Of a stretch of DNA of 64,000 bases, positions 22,639-35,074 are shown one piece after another. The DNA lies in NCBI GenBank assembly GCA_021234155.1, contig JAJEKV010000412.1, positions 62,001 to 126,000 on the forward strand, given 5' to 3'. This DNA is from Isoetes taiwanensis (Eukaryota > Streptophyta > Lycopodiopsida > Isoetales > Isoetaceae). A model generated the notes under the pieces. It was not told the DNA's origin, did not search any database, and saw nothing but the letters and a program-made list of their open reading frames with translations. The position numbers and the translations under genes are program-made. The stretch's first letter is position 1, and each line of letters begins with the position of its first letter.

Positions 22639-24201
22639 TGTGACATTCCACGTATTTATATGCCTTTTGGATAGACACGTCACTATGAATAATCAATGGT
22701 GCATTAATTATTCATAAGCTAAGGTTAGCTATGCAAATTATTAAATATTAATGTGGAAACCTAACCTAAAACCCTAATTCGAATGTAGGGCTTAAACTAA
22801 TATTAAAAGGGCTAAAATATTAAATTAATTAATGATAACCCAATCTTGAATTGCCACCTGGCCCAAATCGATTGGGCAAGGCAGACCTGCTATCTTGGGA
22901 CACCCAAATTGGGGTTTTACACCCCCATTTGCCCCAATTCGAATTGGGGGAGATTAGTGGAGGAGGAGCTGTTGTTCAACCCTATTCCAGCCAGAAGGAT
23001 GGAGAACCAGAGAGATAATGGATCTAGCTATGATCCCGGTTAGTACGTAGATAGCTTGGATTCCTAGATAGTCATAGGATTAACCCTTGTATGCTCAGAA
23101 GATAGCTAGGATTAAATCTTGTATGAATAGATGTATGGTTAATCTCTATTTTATGTTCTATTCGAAGCTATGGATGGATGGATGTATAATGATAGTTCTC
23201 TTTCTGTTCCTCCTGTGTTGTATGGGAAAAAGGGGGGTAGAGACCTAAAAGCCATCTAGAAGTAGAGATGTTGCTAGTTAGAACCCTTAAAACCCAGTAA
23301 ATGCGGCCTGTGCACAAGAGCCCACCTGGCTGTGGATGCTATATCGTGATTCATCACCAGACAACGAGCACAATGGTGAAATGGAGGTAGAGTCTTGGCT
23401 AGTGTGGCTACAAGACTCCTACATTGTGCTAGGCTTATAGTCGGTCCTCGCTTTTGGGGCCGGGTATGGGTCCGACACCTCCAGGGTCACAGGAAACGTG
23501 CCTATATGGACGTCCTGGGCTCGATGGGCGCGCCTAGCGGTCCATGGACTTTGGGGGGTTCAAGACGGGTACGGCTGCGTGTGCACCTAGTGGCACATAT
23601 TCTCTAGCGTACCTAAGGATCCATTATGTTCGGGGAGGGGACATTTCTCTGACCTGCATCATTAAACCGAGGAGATGTAACTCAGAGTAGTCTCATAGGG
23701 TGATTCCATGAGATTGCCTCTCCAGAAGGCTAAATCACGCGATAGCCTATTTCAGACTATCTGCAAAGTGCGCACAGGAGGGGCGGATGGAGTGGACTAC
23801 CCTAGTCATTGTTCTATGCCAGCCAACGCCATGTTATACTTCTGTCTGCTGTTATCCGGAGGCCTTGACTGTCAGTCGACCCCCATGAGTCTGAGCTCGG
23901 GGTAGAGCCCTTATTTATGGTGCATTTCCTTTGTTAGTTGGTATTTTGTTGTTAGTTGTATTAATGATGATGTGCCACCTTTCGTGGTGGTATATTATTT
24001 ATTAGTGTTGTTGCGAGGTGCTAACATGTATGTACGCTTCCGTTATATAGAATTCCCATAGAAGGCATGGGACAAATGACACCTCCGTGTCCTTCATCTA
24101 GACACTTGGCCATCACAAGTGGTCCGAGTCAGACGGAGGGCCTTTTCGTGGTGATGGATTCGCCATGGGAGGGAAATTTCCCATATTTATACGATGTCAC
24201 A
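22639..24201 (+). repeat. 5' LTR (TGTGACAT...ATGTCACA) of a gypsy-type element
   Basis: A 1.56-kb LTR has inverted ends TGTGACAT and ATGTCACA and is followed directly by a primer binding site. It shares body phrases with the other large LTRs, including GTAGAGACCTAAAAGCC near 23235 and CGGGTATGGGTCCGACACC near 23461. No 3' partner is seen in the window. Confidence 0.75.
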
Positions 24202-24202
24202 G

Positions 24203-24214
24203 TGGTATCAGAGC
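24203..24214 (+). other. Primer binding site (initiator-Met tRNA)
   Basis: TGGTATCAGAGC one base after the LTR end is the canonical plant retrotransposon primer site complementary to the 3' end of initiator methionine tRNA. Confidence 0.9.
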
Positions 24215-27200
24215 CATGATTTTGGTGGACCAGATCATAGCACTGGCCATATTTTAATTCGTTAGTTCGATAGCTAGTAGGGGACTTTAATCTAGAATAA
24301 ACTATTCCAATTCCATAGCTAGTATGTATGTTGACCTAGTTATGGGAGGATTAAGTAGCTAGGAATTAAGGTGTGAGTCCTTAGAATCAAGTACGTTAAG
24401 TTTTTAGAGAAAAGAGATCCCTTGTTTTCACGGGCCATAACTTTCTCTAAGTAACTTGGATTGAGGCGATTTTTATGCCAATGCATCGGGGACGGTCCAA
24501 TTACCCTAGAGGCGTCAACACCCGGCATTAAAATGGCGAAAGCAGGGCCCAAGACCTAAATGGGCGCTGCTGTACTTTTAGCGTCTCAGAATTCAAAAAG
24601 AAAACCGTATTTTCCCAGCGGGGCCTGTTTATGAATAATAATAATAAAGAAGAAAAATATTTTCGTCGTATTTTTTTTCCATATAAATGTTTTCTCCTCC
24701 TCAACCCAAATTCAAACTTGAGACCTCCCAATTAAATCCTTAGGCGCTTACCACCACACCAACCTTTCTTGAATGTGATATGTATGTTTCATATACTTCT
24801 TATACACAATTAATAGTCTGTTTTCTCTGCATAGCAACTTTTTATATAAAAGTGTATTACACGGACTTGAACCCCCAACCTCCCACCACCCAACCAAACT
24901 CTCTACCAACACAATAAGCACAATTTAGTGGGTATGATGGTCTCTCATTACACTTAACCAATATATCTTTGTTTCTCTAGTAAGACTTCTGTCTAGTAAT
25001 CACCCTTCCCTAAACCAATGCTATGGTGGCAACGAGTCCGTCGGACTTGTGCGACCATGGTGAGGTAGGAGTAACCTAAGGGTTCTTACTATCACTGCGG
25101 AATGGTTCCCGCAACCATATCGACGAACTTTCACGCTGAGTGATGGGAGGGAACTCCTCGGAGTAAGATAGACATAACTATAATTAACGTTGTTTCCCTT
25201 TAGTGTCTAAGCCTTGACTCGTCACATTTCCCGGAGAAAGGATCTCTCTTGGCCCGACCGACTGGGGACTGCCATGCAGCAAACCTCTAGACCATGGGTT
25301 GGATTTCTTTAATCCTATCATCCTTCACTACTTCTTCTCAATAGTCGTGTTCCTTTTATGGACCACTTCCCCAGATCGTGATACATACTCTGTAACATAT
25401 AGTGACTGCTTGTGTTAAAACCCCCATAGCGATGTCAATACTTTACTCTAATTTATCTAGAGTACAAGCTTTAGTATTATTTTGTGCCAAATTTCACCGC
25501 CTATATGGCCATGTTTAATTGTCTCTGTCACACGTCTGCCCAATTGACGATGGACTACCCACCTTTGGAGTTGTTCTACCGTAATGGTCCAATGGCATCC
25601 AACCATTGTTGACTAATCACCTCCTTCTAGGGTATATGGTTGGGGCAAAGTGTTTCCGACCATTACTTTAGTGCCTAAACGTCACAATTCCACAAATGAA
25701 CTTACATATTCCAAGGGATTATGTCAATATCCCAAAGGACAGTACCACTCAAAGGCCTCTCAAGAGGCCTCTTCTATTAAACATGTTCTTAGTGAATGCA
25801 AATCACCCAGTTGTCCTAGGAAATGAAAGCCTTCTTCCCTAAGCCATGCACCAAATCTTTAAAGAGCTTTTCAGCTCTTGCTGCTTTTCAAGCCGAAAAT
25901 CTATCTTTGCATCTTAGCAAAAACCATCCTTCATAACCTTCCCATCCATGCCGCTAAATATCATGAACAAGGGTCCTTCATTTCTTTTCTTCTTCAATAT
26001 GTTTTCTACGTCCATGGCGGATTTTCGTTACCCCGGCCCTTACCCGTGACATAGCGTATGCCATTCACCCTTTGGTTGTGACCTTTATTCCGTAGAGTTG
26101 CCAATTCATTTACTCCTTTAGGTATTCTTTAACCGTCTTGTGGCTTCTGAGCCGCTATTATATGCCCCCCTATGTTGTTAACCCACATATCATTGGAGGT
26201 TATGATTCAACGTTGTCCTACACCCTAGAAATGTTAGTCATTACATTTTTTTTGTCATGGCGTTATGCCACTGTTGTGGCATTCCAAATGACTTGACATC
26301 CTCATCTAAGCCATAGTCATGGCCTAACTTAGCAAGTGAGCCTTCGTATGAATCGTAAGTTACCTGGAGTCATCAGGGCGCCTGCCTTGCATCTTGTGAC
26401 CCTTCCTAAATTACCTACGTTTGACATAACCCAGGCTTGTATCGATATTCGAGCCCTATACGGCTTGTATCGATATTCGAGCCCTATATGTTCTAACTTA
26501 GGGTCAAAGCATAGAGGTGGGGGACATTTTTTGTGTTAGCAACACATGGTGCTTAATGGGTGCTTTCTGGGGATATTTTCTTTGTATTTTAAAAAATATT
26601 TTTCTTTTATTTTTTTTTGATATTTTTCCCTGAAACGCATTAATATTACGCCTTGGAATACAAAATTTCAGCTACATCGGAGTTATAGAAAAAAAGATAA
26701 AAATAAATAAAATTTCAGCATTAGGTGCTTAGGGGGTGCTTGACTGGCGCAAAAATGCCCCCCAGCTTCATGCTTTGACCCCTTACACCTCCATGCAACC
26801 CATCGCGTTTACCTCTGCCAGATCCGGGTATGGATGTGGGAGATCTAGTCTTAGGTATCTATGCAAGATATGTGCGAGCTTCTAGCAGGTAACTGCTATT
26901 CGCTACCCCATCCTGGAATTGTACTATTGATTGTTCAACTCCATCATCTTAAGCTTTATTCTATTGTCCGTTGACATTTATTTTCAAGTGCCAACTACAA
27001 CATCATACCTTAGCATGCAACAGATTGACGGTTGTTTGCACATTCCGAACATACTCTAGACCCTTCATCGGTAACTTTCGGGTACACTTGTCTTCTTGTG
27101 GCACCACTTACATTACCCCTTCGACATGTTTATCATATGTGTACATAGTACGTACAATGCTAGAGCTCTGCTCTAACTTGGTTAAAGTGTAACCTTAACA

Positions 27201-28260
27201 GTTCCTTGAAACAAAAACCCATTGCCTATGTGCCTTTACGATCTGGCTGTGCCATCTACTTCCCAAATGGACAGTGACAAACTCTATATTGGAATTGTAT
27301 ATGCTGCCTAAATTGTGATAGGGGTCCCAGGTACTTCAACCATTGTCTTAGTGCCTTATAGTACGTCAATCCCATACATAAACTATGTTTCCCCCACGGG
27401 ATTATGCCATAATTCCAAAGGTTACTACCCCAGTCGAAGAGCTTTTCTAAGGGCTTCTTCCTCCAAATATCCTTTGTGTCCTCAATATCAACCATGTTTT
27501 GTCACAATTAACTTATTTTCTTAAGTTATCATGTCAACTTCAACTTTTGGTCCCTTTCAAATATTGCCGCCTGTTGGCTCCCTCATAATGAGACGGGGGC
27601 ATCGAACTCAAATCTTCGTTAGTAACTGCCATATGGTTATCCGATTCCTTACCCTCTTAATGAGTCTCAAAGTCATACTCCATAAGAGGTGCATACTTCA
27701 AGGCAAGGGATCCTCCACCCTCTACTTCGAGGTCTGGAATTGCTCCCCGTGAGTAGGGTAACTCTTGCGATATATGGGCTGTTGGCCGATATAACCCCTT
27801 CTACTCTAAACACATCGTCTTGATTTTCATTGGGACTTCAAATTCTTATGTGTTTGCCCTCTTGTCGGTCAGCCTAAGGGATGATCATCAAAGTCACCAA
27901 ACTTCCCTTCTACCAAATACGAAGGGATAGTTCATACTACCTGTCATACCCAAAACCCAATAGATATTTTCAGCTTATAACATTGAATTAATTCATTGGT
28001 ATCTAGACCCTCACATTATCTGTTATTCCAACACCATTCCAATCATCCTCGGGATGTTTTGGAATGTAACATCACCGTATATGCTACATTTACTCTAGCT
28101 ATTTTCATCGATTTAAATTCTTTTCATATCCCTGTACAATGTATCTAATATAGTCAACTCCAACCATTGGGATAACTTGAATGCTTATCTCTGATGGATC
28201 ATACCTAATCCAATATCTCTGTATATAAGCATATCACTATGCTTATTCTTTAGACAATGT
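24215..28260 (+). mobile_element. Non-coding interior following the 22639 LTR
   Basis: Four kilobases downstream of the primer site hold no gag or pol that I can recognise. Pyrimidine-rich phrases recur, for example around 25640-25740 and 27320-27420, where ACCATT(A/G)(C/T)TTAGTGCC and GGGATTATG(T/C)CA(A/T)(T/A)A(T/A)(T/C)CC AAAGG-type wording repeats in the same order. This suggests a non-coding (LARD-type) interior with internal duplication, or a heavily decayed one. The downstream limit is unknown. Confidence 0.4.
24625..24775 (-). repeat. tRNA-derived SINE-like fragment
   Basis: On the minus strand GGTGTGGTGGTAAGCGCCT resembles a Pol III A box and CTCAAGTTTGAATTTGGG a decayed B box about 35 bases later, followed by an AT-rich end with (TTATTA) units. 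This spacing is usual for tRNA-derived SINEs. A second, similar minus-strand pair with GGTAGAGAG and GGGGGTTCAAGTCC lies at about 24870-24925. Confidence 0.35.
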
Positions 28261-28278
28261 GGCGATCAAGGGCCGCCT

Positions 28279-28497
28279 CTAAAGAGGCAAGAAACCCGTC
28301 TCCTGCAACAGAATTTGATAAGGGACTGTGGACTTCACCCCTAGTGCTCGTATCAAGAAGGCTTTCTGCACCGGCTCCAAGTCATTCCAGGTAGCGAGGG
28401 ACACTACTGAGCCCCATACTTCAACCCCGTATAAAAGGACAGGCTCCACTATAAGATCTTGAACAGGAAGAAAAGTTTTTTTAAATTGTTTATACAT
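28279..28497 (-). pseudogene. LINE RT C-terminal fragment
   Basis: The minus strand reads VEPVLLYGVEVWGSVVSLAT, WNDLEPVQKAFL and then ALGVKSTVPYQILLQETGF. The same wording appears at 48800-48960 and a decayed form at 44360-44410, so this belongs to the dominant LINE family and corresponds to the region after the RT palm. No 3' hairpin or (TTCTA)n tail follows it. Confidence 0.8.
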
Positions 28498-29728
28498 GTG
28501 GAGTTATCAAAATACAATGATGACATCGCAATTTCTATGACAACATGGAAAATGGAAAGTTTACTAGACATTTCGGACTATCTATTAAGTAAGGTTTTTT
28601 TTTTTCCTTGGTGTCATGGCACTTTCTTGAATGGTGATGCGAGACATGTCGTCCTGACTGTCGAAATTACCTTAGGGCCAAGTTACACGGTCAATTTTTC
28701 TAAAGAAGGAAACACAGACGCCTCACCAAGCAGTATTTGCGATAGGCACCCCGCCTAGGCCACTTGACTACAAGTTTATTAGACTTGAGCTCTGTCAATG
28801 CTTCCACACAAACCAAAAACATCTGCTTAAGCTTAAGTTTTGTGCATTGAATCTACAACACAGTGTGAATGTGGGATTTGAACCCACAAATAGCCAATTT
28901 TCCCTTCTAAATCCTTCACAACAGATTCCTGCCTGCACCTTCCCCTTCCCTATGTATTACCTAAATCGCCCGCTGCCTCAGCTACGGGCTTCTTGAACCA
29001 TTGGCCCCCATAAAATACATGCAAAAGCATGAAGTAGTGTGGATTTATGAAAGAACAGCCCAGAAAATGCCTGCAAAAGCATGAAGTTAATCTGGATTTT
29101 ATAAAAGAACAGACCAAGATACCCAGACGCTTGTAAAACCTTTACCTTCAATTGAGCAACATTTTGCTGCCACACAATTTTCAGACCAAAAGTCTACGCA
29201 ACTTAGATCTGCTTCCCTAAACAACCGACTACATAAACGACCCACTACAACTGGCCAAGCACAAACAAGAACTACACTAGCAAATAGGAATCTCGCTGAT
29301 GTCGTCTTGCATACCGCCGACGCTCCTGCAGCACCATCCTGATAGAACAAGAGCATCATGTCTGCACTTCACGACTTTCCAAAATTCAATAATTGCAACT
29401 CCACGCCTTTCCCTTTTTATACCACTACAAAAAAGGCATTCCAAATAATCAAAAACAGAAACAACATGGAACTAGCGATAGGGCAGGGTTGGGGCAAAGG
29501 AATGGATGCTTTGGGGGGAAAGGGATGGATGGTTGGCTTCGAAATGAGGATAGTATAGCTTTAGATCCAGAGTGGCCCTTCACTAGTAAGCTTCAATGTA
29601 ATTGTCTAGATTCAACAATGACTTCATTGAAACTTACTGCAACTAGGAAATAGGAGGAAGGTTGGAAGATTCTCTCTGGTAATAGAGCTAGAAAACCACC
29701 TACTACTTGTGCAGCGTAATTAAAAGGG
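28498..29728. other. Flank of the inverted duplication; no gene supported
   Basis: There are minus-strand open stretches (for example 29099-29359) of ordinary composition with a possible GT splice donor after GCTCAATTGAAG near 29145, but nothing I recognise. They might be exons of the same decayed gene as 30592-31369. A tRNA-like T-arm near 28870 is discussed among rejected items. Confidence 0.3.
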
Positions 29729-30591
29729 ATGCTAGAAGCATCTAACATCCCCTTTTGACAAGGGCTTACAACCTTATTGACATTCTGGCACAAACCTAAC
29801 TACAATTGAGGCATCTCTGGTAACAGTTATCGGCATGCTATTATGCTCCTTTCTTTATGCTCATGTGTCCTCAGAAGCTAAAAGGAGGACATGCTAAACC
29901 TGTTTACATCATAACAGAGCATAAACATGAAAATACAACTTGAGGTCAGCCACATCTTGCTAGACACCAACTTCAAAGACATACCACGACGGAGGGAGCC
30001 GGTGCAAAAAGAAAAGAAAAAAAGTGGGTGTGGGGGAAGCCAACCTAGATACCAAACAATAGTGAGCAAAATCATGACATGTTAGGCCTAAGAACCATCT
30101 AGCTCAAATCTAAGCTTACGTGGTACTAGGTCAATGACCACAATCAACAAATGGACATAATAAAGTGAAAAAGAGATGATCCAATTGTACAGGCAACGCT
30201 AAACTCTAGGTACAGCTTCTAAAGATTTGCACTACATGTACCAGAAGCACTAAAGCTAAGCATGATTTAAAGGACAATTTGGATACAAGAAAATCCATGC
30301 TTATGAATCTGGCTCATGCAAACTCTACAGTGGCTTTATGCAACCTTCATAAGTTTTTGTAAGCAACAATCTGAAAGAAGCTAGCAATTCATGGCGGGTT
30401 CTTAATAGAGTAAAGAAACAATTGCAAAAATAAAAAATTCAAAAATGTGATATCTCTATGAAAATTGCAACAATGCTATACAAAGCACACCTCTAAGAAT
30501 ATTCAACAAGCACTGATTCAAAAGAAAGCAGAAAAGATCAATAAGGGAAATCTAAAGTCCTTATAGATGCAAACACCAAAAGAGAGGATAC

Positions 30592-30734
30592 CTCCATCAT
30601 CGTCCAACTGATCTTCAAGCTCAAACTCGCTGCCTTTTATAAATCAAGAGGCCCTTTCCAGTTGAATTCATTGCTTTAAAGCTTCCCTAATTACATCCTT
30701 GGGCATCTTCACAGAGGGCTCTCGTCTCCCTTTC
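30592..30734 (-). pseudogene. Decayed exon of an unidentified plant gene
   Basis: On the minus strand the frame contains MPKDVIREALKQ, IQLERAS and FIKGSEFELEDQLDDDG, separated by two in-frame TGA codons, and ends at a good splice donor (GGAG|GTATCC). Both TGA codons sit where CGA (Arg) would fit, consistent with CpG decay. The copy at 46540-46650 shares both stops and has additionally damaged its donor, so decay began before the duplication. I do not recognise the protein. Confidence 0.45.
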
Positions 30735-31152
30735 ATGCCAAAATGGAACACTCTGATGCCATTTTTTTTTGCAAGAACTCAGATTTAGAATAGGGCTCGT
30801 GGCAAAGCTAGGAAATTGAATGAAACCCAAGCTTCTCAATGTATGGAAGGTTCAAAGCTCGCGGATATGTAGGTCTCCGGCTACATCATGCCGAAAACTT
30901 CCGAAGTCTATGGTGGCAAGGTTTGCAATATAAAAATCAACAACAATAAAAAATAAAAAAGGGGGGGAACATGAAACAAAGTTGCTGCAAGAGCAGAATG
31001 CATTAGGCTCACTAATGCACTTAGAGAGAAAGGAGTTTTTCCTAAACTCTAATATCATAGTAACAAACTTAACACCCCAAGCCCTTCAAGGTCATAAGAA
31101 GGTACTACTTAACATGAGACCAACTCCAGTATATTCCTAACTTCTATATTAC

Positions 31153-31369
31153 CTTATACATCTCATATCGCCTTTGATGTCGAGTCAACAGTCCCTTTAC
31201 CCTACTCGTAGCAGCTTTCATGATGATAGCTTGACTGATAGTGGGCCTTTGATGACTGTACTCCATAGCAGTTAATTAGAGATCAACATATGCATTTAAA
31301 TTACCAAGAGTTTCTACAAGTTGGGACACAAACAATGAGAGCATACCAGATAGCCCATCAATGGTTCAG
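31153..31369 (-). pseudogene. Decayed exon, probably the same unidentified gene
   Basis: The minus strand reads TIDGLSGMLSLFVSQLVETL then GNLNAYVDL, one in-frame TAA, and LTAMEYSHQRPTISQ through LLTRHQRRYEMYK to a splice donor (AAG|GTAATA). The TAA sits where CAA (Gln) would fit. The second copy (45700-46075) carries the same TAA plus further deletions and a LINE stub. The coding character (long helical stretches, clean donor) is good but the family is unknown to me. Confidence 0.45.
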
Positions 31370-31387
31370 GAATTCATCAACCTCAAT

Positions 31388-32893
31388 TGTAACGGACCTA
31401 GCAACCTAGCACCAACATTAAGATGTAAGTAACGTTGCCATTATATAAGAGTGCATTTTCAATGGTAAAATAAATGATTATGTGCTAGGAATACATGCAT
31501 GCAATGTGTCCATGCATGCAGTGTGTGCATGCATGCATGCATGCAAGGGCATTGCTAGGTTATATAAGCGCAACAATATTATTCTTGATTTCTTGGGGAA
31601 GGAGTTTTCCATGGGAAAGAAGTCTTTTTTGTGATGGTGAAGCATTCGGAAGGAGATAGATTGCAGATGGATTCTGAAGGAGTGAGTTGCGTGTAGAGAT
31701 CTGGGAGCATTGCTGGGACTGCAGAGACACAAGCGGGATTTCCAGGTGGGGATCAAGCCTTACACCTGGGGTTTTCTAGTGTAGTATCTCTGTGCTTGTT
31801 TTTCATTTGTTGTTATGCATCCAACATGGGATTGAATTGGATTATATGAGCATGGTTGTGAACATGAACGCACGGCTTATGGATAGTGAATCTTTGAAAG
31901 ATGGTAGATGTTATCTTTTATTTAATGGCGATGGTTACATATTGCATTATTGAGGCTATAATAATTATTGAGTCATGGTTGGACTTTTTCTTGCTACATA
32001 AAGTGTGTATTATGGAATGAACTTGATGTTGAGCTTGTTAAGGCATGTGTCATAATGATAGTGAATTGTAAGTAATTATCTATGGTGTAATTCTTTGATA
32101 TAGACCTCTGGGGCCGGAGTCTAGGTGCGATGGTCTAGACTTCCGGTTATTATTGATGCTATGTAAATGGTATTATTTGAACATCGGGCGTTGGTACCGT
32201 ATGGTACAGCGTCATGCAACTAAGTGGTCCTCCAATCTTTGGGCCTTGGCGTGGATGGGTGTGTACACACGTGGTTACCCGCCTCTATGTCAGCGGGCTT
32301 TGATCGGTAGAGGTGACCTTGCTCGAACCAGGAGGAATATTGGTTGCAATGTTGATGCTATGATTGCTTGGTTATTATATATGTGGTCTTCTTTGTGGAA
32401 TTAAGTTGCATCGGTCATGCTTCTTTGGACTAGTTACTTGGATTGCAGGTAAGGTTAGGGCTGTTGTTCTAGGTCAATGCTTTGTATTGTTGATGCTAGA
32501 CATCCTAGATCCCCGATCCCCACTTAGTCCAGGTGTGACTAACCCCGTGGTTGATGGTGTAAGAGAGGTGTGAGATGCTGGGAAAGTAGCCAAGCTTGGA
32601 AAGGCGAGAGTAGAAGTGTGTGATTGCTATTCAATAAACTTGATTATTACTACCATTATTATTATTATATATGGGCTTGAAGCTATAACTATCAAGAACA
32701 TTCATTGGGTGTGGGGATATTGCTGAGTAATGGGCAAGTATATGTTTGGGACCTTAAAATATGTATAAAGATTAAATTCTTTACCTAAGTATGCATGTAT
32801 CAATTTCTTGAATCCCAGAGATTAAGTAGATCCAACGGTAGAGATCGATGGGATCTTCAGTTACCGAGAGGTTAACTGGCCAGGCCCGTCACA
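31388..32893 (+). repeat. 5' LTR of the LARD-like element
   Basis: Begins TGTAACGGACC and ends GGCCCGTCACA. It contains a (GCAT)n run at about 31517-31543. Its outer ~280 bp on each side are practically identical to the 3' LTR while the centre differs, nearly always at CAG or CTG triplets. Confidence 0.92.
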
Positions 32894-32895
32894 GT

Positions 32896-32907
32896 TGGTA
32901 TCAGAGC
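32896..32907 (+). other. Primer binding site (initiator-Met tRNA)
   Basis: TGGTATCAGAGC begins three bases after the 5' LTR end. Confidence 0.9.
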
Positions 32908-35061
32908 ATAGTTGGATCCTTGGATGTATGATAGCAAAGTCTAGATTCAAGTTGAGGTTGTTGGATTATGCTAATAGTATTCAATTGAATATATGTGGAG
33001 ATGATGGCTTTAGAGGAGGCATGACAAATTGTTTTATGAAGGTATGTGAAATTGATTACATGGTATTTCTATAATCTTGGTTGATTTTCTATCCTGCAAA
33101 GCAGATAAGCTAGAAAAATGTACTTCATCAGGGGGCTAACTTTGATTTAGGGTTGCCAATGTGCGCATAGAATGGAAGTGATGCCGAGGGAGATTAAGAT
33201 ACAGTATTGCGTTTCACTTTGGTAACCACTTCTTATAATGAAGATGTGATCTCGTAGTAGCATACTCACGGTGGCAAGAAAATTTGGAATAAGTAGTGCA
33301 TGGTACACAATGCCTATGATATTCAGGGAAGGTTCATCTCACCATGAATAAGATTCTTGATGTGATGTTAGGTGTATCCTTTGAAGCTAAAATTGAGAAA
33401 ACCATGCAGCATCTATATATTGATATCCAGTGGTAAAATAGCAATAAGTTGCTAAGTTGATAGCATTCAGGCTATGGTTGGATAAGGTTACAAATCTGTG
33501 GTTGTAAGACAAATTTTGAGAATGCTTAGATATGGTTATAAAATAAGATTGACATGATAGTCGGATTGAAGTTCATGTGCGAAAATGTCATGATTACATC
33601 ATGGTCCTACTTGAGGTCTATAAAGTTGTTGACCCTAGGGTTATGGCTAGAATAGTCGGTGATAGCCTTGAAAAAGTTCTTGGCCTTGAAAAAAAAATTC
33701 TTGGAGTATAAGAAAGCACTTAATGGAACAAAGTGGTCAGGTTACACATTTGTATTTAGAGAATAATATCCACTTAAATTATGGCAGATTGAAGAATTGG
33801 TTGGCCAAGATTGAACAATGTTATCCATCTTATGGATAAGGAAGAAGAAGAAGATGAATAGAGGAATAACATATTTAATCGTGGTAGTAGGTAAACCATG
33901 AAGTTGAACGAAAGTGTTGTCAGATAAAGCCCAGACATGAGATAAAGGCAGAGGGGAATGTATAGACATGGGGAAGTGCCATTTTTTTGAAAATCTTAGA
34001 ATGTAATAGAAGAGTTGTAAGCACATCTAGTAATGGTGCTTTCATGTATCGAAATTATTTGGCATGCTAGAAGTGATTGTAGATTAATGAAGGGATGGTG
34101 ATTGCATTACTTGATTAAGGATATAGTCAAAGGATTGAAGTTGTGAACGAAATACATGAAGTAAGAGCTTCATTGAAATTGAAATTGGCGATTGATGCCT
34201 ATAAAATCTTGTTGAAAGACTAACCAGTGTGATGGGGTAATATGTGTGGAAGTAGGCTAAATATAGAGGTCAAGTGTATAGCCTAGGATACTTCAATGTC
34301 ATTGGATGAACTTGTAGAGGAATTCTCTGTACCATGGGCTATAATTCTTGATCCCTTGTATCAACTTAAGTATGTTACCTAGCTATAAGATACCCAGACT
34401 GGGGGACTTGATTATGCATTTTGCTTGTTACTTTTTGGATTTGGCCACCCAAGAAGTCTCGAGAGATTACATATCTAGTTAGGACACGAGTATCTCTTTG
34501 GAATGGTGGGGTTTTTTTTTTTTTTTTTTTTTTTTCTATGGCACGTACCTTCTTTATGAAAAATTGTATTAACTGCATTACGTTTATTATATTGAATTGG
34601 ATATGTATGTTCCTCTTTTTGATGCATAGAGTATACTCATAATATTTGAGTTCGTTCTAGACTCGGGGGTATGTTAAATTGAATGTTAGAAGGGTCGTGC
34701 ATTGGAGCTATCTAATATGTATCTTTCCTTTAGCTTAAATTACTTGTATGAAGCTAGCTTTGAACTTTCAAGTTTGGAGAGGCATCATCTTGGATTGGAA
34801 GGCTAAGCAATTGTGTTTGACAAGGATGGGTCAGTCCTAATGGACAAAATTGTATTTATTTGGGAGTATATTGAATTGAGGATTAAGATATGAAAGAATA
34901 AAGGGAAGAGACATGAGTAATTAAGGAGGCAGACTATAAAAAGAAAAAAAAAATTAGATCAATGGTTGGGTTTGTTCCAAGGAAGATGTCACAAAGGGAG
35001 ATACAAACTGGACTTTTCATGAGTGCTCTAAGATGTACCCACGAGGACATGGGTTGAATTT

Positions 35062-35074
35062 TTGGAGGAGAGAC
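35062..35074 (+). other. Polypurine tract
   Basis: TTGGAGGAGAGAC directly precedes the 3' LTR, the place where plus-strand DNA synthesis is primed. Confidence 0.6.

Larger units (their letters stand above)
29729..31387. repeat. Inverted duplication, arm 1
   Basis: This stretch reappears in reverse orientation at 45688-64000, where it is opened by later insertions: 31340-31387 corresponds to 45688-45735, 30560-31335 to 45898-46690, and 29729-30545 to 63158-64000. Identity is high but not perfect, with scattered substitutions and small indels. The arm end at 29729 simply corresponds to the window edge, so the duplication may extend further. It contains decayed exons on the minus strand. Confidence 0.9.

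Noticed and set aside
28862-28945. T-arm-like GTGGGTTCAAATCCCAC on the minus strand (possible tRNA gene)
   Set aside because: Acceptor and anticodon arms cannot be formed at the right distances; only the T-arm-like part is present.
30592-31369. In-frame TGA/TAA as sites of organellar U-to-C RNA editing (a nuclear copy of organelle DNA)
   Set aside because: The exons have GT splice donors and no organelle protein match that I know; CpG decay of a nuclear pseudogene is simpler.
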